A DNA stretch of 36,239 nucleotides from Caldifarciminota bacterium (GTDB lineage Bacteria; Hydrothermota; Tepidihabitantia; B36-G15). Position 1 is the first letter of the stretch. Each line of letters starts with the position of its first letter. A program made the translations under genes and the position numbers. Positions 32,451-36,239 of this stretch are shown here, one piece after another. Where the stretch lies: the NCBI GenBank assembly GCA_003645615.1, contig QNBE01000008.1:1-36239 (forward strand), given 5' to 3'. The notes under the pieces were generated by a model. The model was given only the letters and a program-made list of their open reading frames with translations. It was not told the origin of the DNA and did not search any database.

Positions 32451-34827
32451 CGATCACCCCTTCTTTCAACACCAGCCTGATATTATCCTCAGGATTGAAC
32501 CTCCCGTCAAGGATCAGCCGGGCCAAGGGGTTCTCGATCTCACGCTGGATCAGACGTTTTAGCGGTCTGGCACCAAAGTTGGGGTCATAGCCCTTACGGG
32601 CTAAATACCCCCTTACCGGGTCGGTGACCTCAAGCCCATAACCCTGCTCGGACAGCCTCTGCCTTAGGAGTTTCAGCTGCCGATCCACGATCCCCTTGAT
32701 CGCCTCGGGAGAGAGGGGATGGAAGACGATCACCTCATCGATCCGGTTTAAGAACTCCGGTCTCAGTCTCCGCTTGAGGGTCTCATGGATTCTATCCCGG
32801 ATCTTCTCAAACTCCTCTTTGGTATCGATGAAGAGCTCAGAGCCGATATTTGAGGTCATGATCAGGACGGTATGGCGGAAGTCGACGGTCCGGCCCTGGC
32901 CATCGGTCAAACGGCCATCATCAAGGACCTGGAGGAGAACATTGAACACCTCGGGGTGTGCCTTCTCGATCTCATCGAAGAGGACGATCCGGAACGGTCT
33001 TCGCCGCACCGCCTCGGTGAGCTGTCCCCCCTCTTCATAGCCGACATAACCGGGTGGGGCACCGATCAGACGGGCAACCGAATGTTTCTCCATATATTCG
33101 GACATATCAATCCGGACCAAGGCATCCTCGGTATCGAAGAGAAATTCAGCCAGTGCCTTGGCCAGCTCGGTCTTACCGACCCCGGTCGGTCCGATGAAGA
33201 TGAAGGAGCCGATTGGGCGCCTGGGATCCTTCAGTCCGGAGCGGGATCTCCGGATCGCATCACTCACCGCAACGATCGCCTCCTCCTGATCGACCACCCG
33301 CTCGTGGAGCCGTTTCTCCATATTGAGCAGTTTCTCCTTCTCGCTTTCCAGCATCCTGGTGATCGGGATACCGGTCCATTTCGAAACGATCTCGGCGATA
33401 TCCTCGACATCAACCTTATCATCAATACCCCTCTCCTGCATCCATGCCTCACGCCGCCTCTGATATTCTGCCTTAAGGTGTTCTGACTCCGCTTTGAGCC
33501 GGGCGGCCCGTTCATAATCGGTTGCCTGGACCGCCTCCTGTCCCTCCTTGGTCAGCTCCTCCAGCCGCCTTTCCATCGCCTTCAGTTCCTCCGGCATCGA
33601 GTAGATCTCGATCCGGGCCTTGGAGCAGGCCTCATCGATGAGATCGACCGCCTTATCCGGCAGGAAGCGATCGGAGATGTAGCGGGAGGAGAGCTCGGCC
33701 GCGGCCTTGAGCGCCTCATCGGTAATCTTCACCCCATGGAAGGCCTCATAGCGATCCCGCAACCCCTTCAGGATCTCGATCGTCTCCTCAACCGATGGCT
33801 CCTTGACCAGAATTGGCTGGAACCTCCGCTCTAAGGCGCTATCCTTCTCAACATGCTTCCGGTATTCATCAAGGGTGGTTGCTCCGATACACTGGAGCTC
33901 ACCCCGGGCAAGGGCTGGCTTGAGCATATTGGAGGCATCGATCGCCCCCTCGGCCGCACCGGCACCAACCAGGGTGTGGAGTTCATCGATGAAGAGGATG
34001 ATCTCACCCTTGGCCTTTTTGATCTCGGCCAGGACCGCCTTGAGCCGATCCTCAAACTCACCCCGGAACTTGGAACCGGCAACGAGGGCACCCAAGTCCA
34101 GACTCAGGATCCGCTTGCCCTTCAGGACCTCGGGGACATCGCCGGAGACGATCCGCTGGGCCAGTCCCTCAACGATGGCGGTCTTACCAACACCGGCATC
34201 ACCGATCAGGACCGGATTGTTCTTGGTGCGCCGGCAGAGGACCTGGATCAACCGCTTGATCTCATCCTCCCTTCCGATTACCGGATCGAGTTTCCCTTCC
34301 CTCGCCTCCTTGGTGATATCACGAGCAAACCTTTCCAGGGCCATATACTTGCTCTCCGCATCGGGATCAGAGGCACGCTGAGCCCCCCTGATCTTCTGGA
34401 GGGCCTGATAGATCGCCTCCTTGGTAATACCAAACTCATTCAATACCCGCTTGGCAATACCCTCCCTCTCCTCAGAGATGGCGAGGAAGAGGTGTTCCGT
34501 TCCGACATAATCATCTTTCAACCTTCTCGCTTCATCAAAGGCGAGATCGAATACCCTTTTGGCCCGGGGGGTGAGATAGATCTGGAGGGTCCCTTTCTCC
34601 CCATGGATCTGGGGAAGACGTTCCAGCTCCTCCCGGAGTCGATTCTCAATGGTCCTGGGCAAGAGTCCCATCCGCTCAATAATCTTGGGCACCAGACCAT
34701 CTTCCTGGCGCAGGAGTCCGTAGAGGATATGTTCGGTATCGAGTTCATTATGGTGGAACTCCTCCAAGGCATCCTGAGCCAAGGTGAGGGCCTCCTGGGC
34801 CCGCTGTGTAAATCGATCAAAACGCAT
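32431..34827 (-). CDS. clpC: ClpC-type AAA+ unfoldase lacking the ClpP docking loop
   Basis: The 798-aa protein has the double Clp N-domain (about 1-150), two AAA+ modules (Walker A GDAGVGKT near 208 with [17 protein letters not shown] near 545 with [16 protein letters not shown]), and a short linker with a UVR-like segment ([14 protein letters not shown] near 430), which is the ClpC layout and not the long coiled coil of ClpB. In the second module [20 protein letters not shown] runs directly to [14 protein letters not shown], without the [VI]GF tripeptide loop that docks ClpP. It may therefore act as a disaggregase or with another partner. A GGAGGT lies before the ATG. No CIRCE or CtsR-type operator was seen. 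It is followed by the overlapping Nudix gene. Confidence 0.9.
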   Translation of the reverse strand: MRFDRFTQRAQEALTLAQDALEEFHHNELDTEHILYGLLRQEDGLVPKIIERMGLLPRTIENRLREELERLPQIHGEKGTLQIYLTPRAKRVFDLAFDEARRLKDDYVGTEHLFLAISEEREGIAKRVLNEFGITKEAIYQALQKIRGAQRASDPDAESKYMALERFARDITKEAREGKLDPVIGREDEIKRLIQVLCRRTKNNPVLIGDAGVGKTAIVEGLAQRIVSGDVPEVLKGKRILSLDLGALVAGSKFRGEFEDRLKAVLAEIKKAKGEIILFIDELHTLVGAGAAEGAIDASNMLKPALARGELQCIGATTLDEYRKHVEKDSALERRFQPILVKEPSVEETIEILKGLRDRYEAFHGVKITDEALKAAAELSSRYISDRFLPDKAVDLIDEACSKARIEIYSMPEELKAMERRLEELTKEGQEAVQATDYERAARLKAESEHLKAEYQRRREAWMQERGIDDKVDVEDIAEIVSKWTGIPITRMLESEKEKLLNMEKRLHERVVDQEEAIVAVSDAIRRSRSGLKDPRRPIGSFIFIGPTGVGKTELAKALAEFLFDTEDALVRIDMSEYMEKHSVARLIGAPPGYVGYEEGGQLTEAVRRRPFRIVLFDEIEKAHPEVFNVLLQVLDDGRLTDGQGRTVDFRHTVLIMTSNIGSELFIDTKEEFEKIRDRIHETLKRRLRPEFLNRIDEVIVFHPLSPEAIKGIVDRQLKLLRQRLSEQGYGLEVTDPVRGYLARKGYDPNFGARPLKRLIQREIENPLARLILDGRFNPEDNIRLVLKEGVIDFEKVS

Positions 34828-34855
34828 AATTAGCCACCTCCGTTAACTTAGACCG

Positions 34856-34883
34856 ATTTCATCAGGAAACGTTTATCTTTGAA
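34856..34883 (-). promoter_or_regulatory. Weak promoter candidate for clpC
   Basis: On the minus strand TTCAAA (34883-34878), 16 bp, TGAAAT (34861-34856). Both boxes match the consensus only in part, but the spacer equals that of the clear promoters, and the resulting leader of about 22 nt holds the GGAGGT site. Readthrough from the MFS gene is the alternative. Confidence 0.3.
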
Positions 34884-34890
34884 GACCCCT

Positions 34891-34921
34891 CCCCCCTTTG
34901 GATAATACCGTATCAGGGGGG
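34891..34921 (-). terminator. Possible C/G hairpin after the MFS gene
   Basis: Runs of six C and six G flank a 19-bp interval starting right after the MFS stop codon on the minus strand. The loop is long and there is no U-run, so termination is doubtful. Confidence 0.25.
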
Positions 34922-34922
34922 T

Positions 34923-36152
34923 TCATCTCTCCTCCAGTCGATTGGTTATAATTAGAAGAAGAAGGCCGATAAAGACCAGGACCGCGGCCGCAGCAAAGGA
35001 GATCCGATAGGCGAGGACCGGGCCCTGCCCGCTCCTTAATAACAGATCGATGATCGGTCCACCAATCAGGGTGGCCCCAACCCCCCAGCTCAGGAAGAAG
35101 GTGGCATTGTAGAGGGCAAACTGACGGCCACGGTATTGTGGAGGGATGAGTCTTGAGGCATAACTGTAGGATGAGGCCATGATGGTGACATCGCTGATCC
35201 CGCCCAGAAAATTGCTGAGGAAGATGGGGGGGAGGAGATTGGAGAGGACAAAGCCGAGGAGATAGGCGATACCGATGATCGAACCGAAGACAAGCAGAAG
35301 CTCGTCCTTAACCCTTTTCGAGATCGGGACAATAAGGATGCCACCGATCAGGATTGCGACCGACTGCATGTTGACGATATAACTCAAAAGCTGGCTGGAG
35401 ACATCAAAGCCCTCTTCAAGAGAGAGATACTGTGTCTTGATCACGGCAACCGAATTCCGACCAAAATTGATGAAGATCATCGCCAGAAGTAAGAGAAGGA
35501 ACTTCGGTGAGTAAGAACCGGCTGAGGTCACTTCCTTTCGGGAGATCCCCCCTTCCGGAAGGAAGAGGATCGGGATGGTGGAGAGGACCATCACCCCGGA
35601 GGCGATAAAGAAGAGCAGTCCTCTATCAAAACCCCAGCCCTCATAAAGCTGTCCGATCCCGTCATAGACCAGACCACCAATCCAGACCCCGATGATCCTC
35701 CCTGCTGCACCGATGGTCGAGAGCTTGCCCTGGATCGAGGTTCTCATGTAGTCGGGATAGAGATCGGAGATGAGTGCGGTCCAGCCGATATTGGACATCG
35801 ACCAGAAGATCTCAACGATCGAGAAGCCGATGATGATCACATAGCCCCGCTGGGGGCCACTTACCGGCAGGGTGTGGAGCCACCAGACCAGGGTGGTGCC
35901 GAGGGCAGCCAGGACCTCACCGGTGATGATCAGACTCCGCCTCCGCTGATAACGATCCGAGATCCTCCCCCAGACTAATGTCTGGAAGACGATGCTCAGG
36001 ACCATCGGGATTGAGGCGAAGAGGGTTGTCTCGGTGACGCTTAACTTGAGGAAGAAGCGGAGATAGATCGAAAGGTAGCTGTAGAAGAGGCCACGGCGGA
36101 ACATTGCCAGGGCCTGAAAAGATGAGATCGGCAGAAACCTACCATGTGCCAC
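34923..36152 (-). CDS. MFS transporter
   Basis: The 409-aa protein has twelve hydrophobic segments in two halves. The cytoplasmic loop between helices 2 and 3 carries WGRISDRYQRRR (near residue 61), a version of the MFS motif GxxxDRxGRR, and the second half begins after about residue 200 with SAGSYSPKFLLLLLAMIFINFGRN. It should move a small solute across the inner membrane by ion coupling; the substrate cannot be told. The GTG start was chosen because a consensus -10 box ends five bases before it, giving a leaderless transcript. A hairpin and 95 bp separate it from clpC in the same direction. Confidence 0.9.
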   Translation of the reverse strand: MAHGRFLPISSFQALAMFRRGLFYSYLSIYLRFFLKLSVTETTLFASIPMVLSIVFQTLVWGRISDRYQRRRSLIITGEVLAALGTTLVWWLHTLPVSGPQRGYVIIIGFSIVEIFWSMSNIGWTALISDLYPDYMRTSIQGKLSTIGAAGRIIGVWIGGLVYDGIGQLYEGWGFDRGLLFFIASGVMVLSTIPILFLPEGGISRKEVTSAGSYSPKFLLLLLAMIFINFGRNSVAVIKTQYLSLEEGFDVSSQLLSYIVNMQSVAILIGGILIVPISKRVKDELLLVFGSIIGIAYLLGFVLSNLLPPIFLSNFLGGISDVTIMASSYSYASRLIPPQYRGRQFALYNATFFLSWGVGATLIGGPIIDLLLRSGQGPVLAYRISFAAAAVLVFIGLLLLIITNRLEER

Positions 36153-36157
36153 AATTA

Positions 36158-36185
36158 CTTATAATCCCGGAGACCTTAGTGTCAA
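36158..36185 (-). promoter_or_regulatory. sigma70-like promoter for the MFS gene
   Basis: On the minus strand TTGACA (36185-36180), 16 bp, TATAAG (36163-36158), then five bases to the GTG at 36152. Geometry is that of the leaderless starts elsewhere in the window. Nothing recognisable is seen in the last 54 bp of the window (36186-36239), which are AT-rich toward the end. Confidence 0.78.
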
Positions 36186-36239
36186 CCGCTCAAATCGTAA
36201 GGTATCCTTTGTGGTTTTCGAAATTTTTAAAATTATAAA

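Noticed and set aside
32431-34827. Calling the Clp ATPase ClpB
   Set aside because: The linker is short with a UVR-like segment, as in ClpC; only the missing ClpP loop is ClpB-like.
33853-34833. A 326-codon open frame on the + strand opposite clpC
   Set aside because: It is exactly antisense to a conserved ClpC gene, has no family signature, and long shadow frames are common in this GATC-rich sequence.
1-36239. CRISPR arrays, tRNA/rRNA genes, insertion sequences, riboswitches
   Set aside because: No spaced direct repeats, cloverleaf-like sequence, transposase or inverted terminal repeats were recognised; nearly all sequence is covered by genes.

Overview
The window looks like a chromosome segment from a diderm (outer-membrane) bacterium of a poorly cultured lineage. 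It carries lipid A and LPS genes (fabZ, lpxA, an LptD-like gene), a PorV-like/OmpA outer-membrane fusion, and three secreted proteins that end in the FlgD/'type IX sorting'-like C-terminal domain. This mix fits candidate phyla related to the FCB group, such as WOR-3/Stahlbacteria. That placement is inference; no rRNA, tRNA, CRISPR array, insertion sequence or integrase was seen.

Layout. (1) 1-5.4 kb: the end of a GAF-GGDEF diguanylate cyclase overlaps butyrate kinase; an opposing operon (LPG-synthase/YbhN-like membrane protein, YfhO-like protein, RlpA) meets it tail to tail. (2) 5.5-8.9 kb: an AT-richer stretch with a methyltransferase, a secreted protein of unknown family ('A') and a GT4 glycosyltransferase. 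(3) 8.95-16.6 kb: a tightly overlapping + strand operon holding a 1204-aa seven-bladed propeller plus five Ig-like repeats, a paralogue of A ('B'), a PorV-CarboxypepD-OmpA fusion, fabZ and lpxA. I infer a surface-display unit made together with the outer membrane. (4) 16.5-17.7 kb: a phage-like regulatory switch. An S24-type repressor and a small HTH protein are transcribed from two consensus promoters that point at each other across a perfect palindrome; the S24 domain has lost its catalytic lysine. (5) 17.7-28.3 kb: a 10.6-kb minus-strand operon with almost every stop and start overlapping: deoB, cdd, an AAA/TPR protein with a degenerate cyclase domain, lptD, an apparently active class III nucleotide cyclase, and a giant BadF/HgdD-type activase. 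(6) 28.4-30.1 kb: a small exported protein behind the best promoter in the window, a hairpin, then phosphomannomutase/phosphoglucomutase. (7) 30.2-36.2 kb, minus strand: MFS transporter, a ClpC-like ATPase, a Nudix hydrolase without a normal start codon, a GlmU-like acyl/nucleotidyltransferase, cutA, and a decayed saccharopine dehydrogenase.

The most general signal is promoter grammar. Ten strong sigma70-like promoters can be read by eye; nine have exactly 16 bp between hexamers. Six end 5-7 bp before an ATG or GTG that has no Shine-Dalgarno sequence, which implies leaderless mRNAs. Three others carry GGAGG exactly 4 nt before ATG, and all three drive exported proteins. This pattern was used to correct several gene starts.
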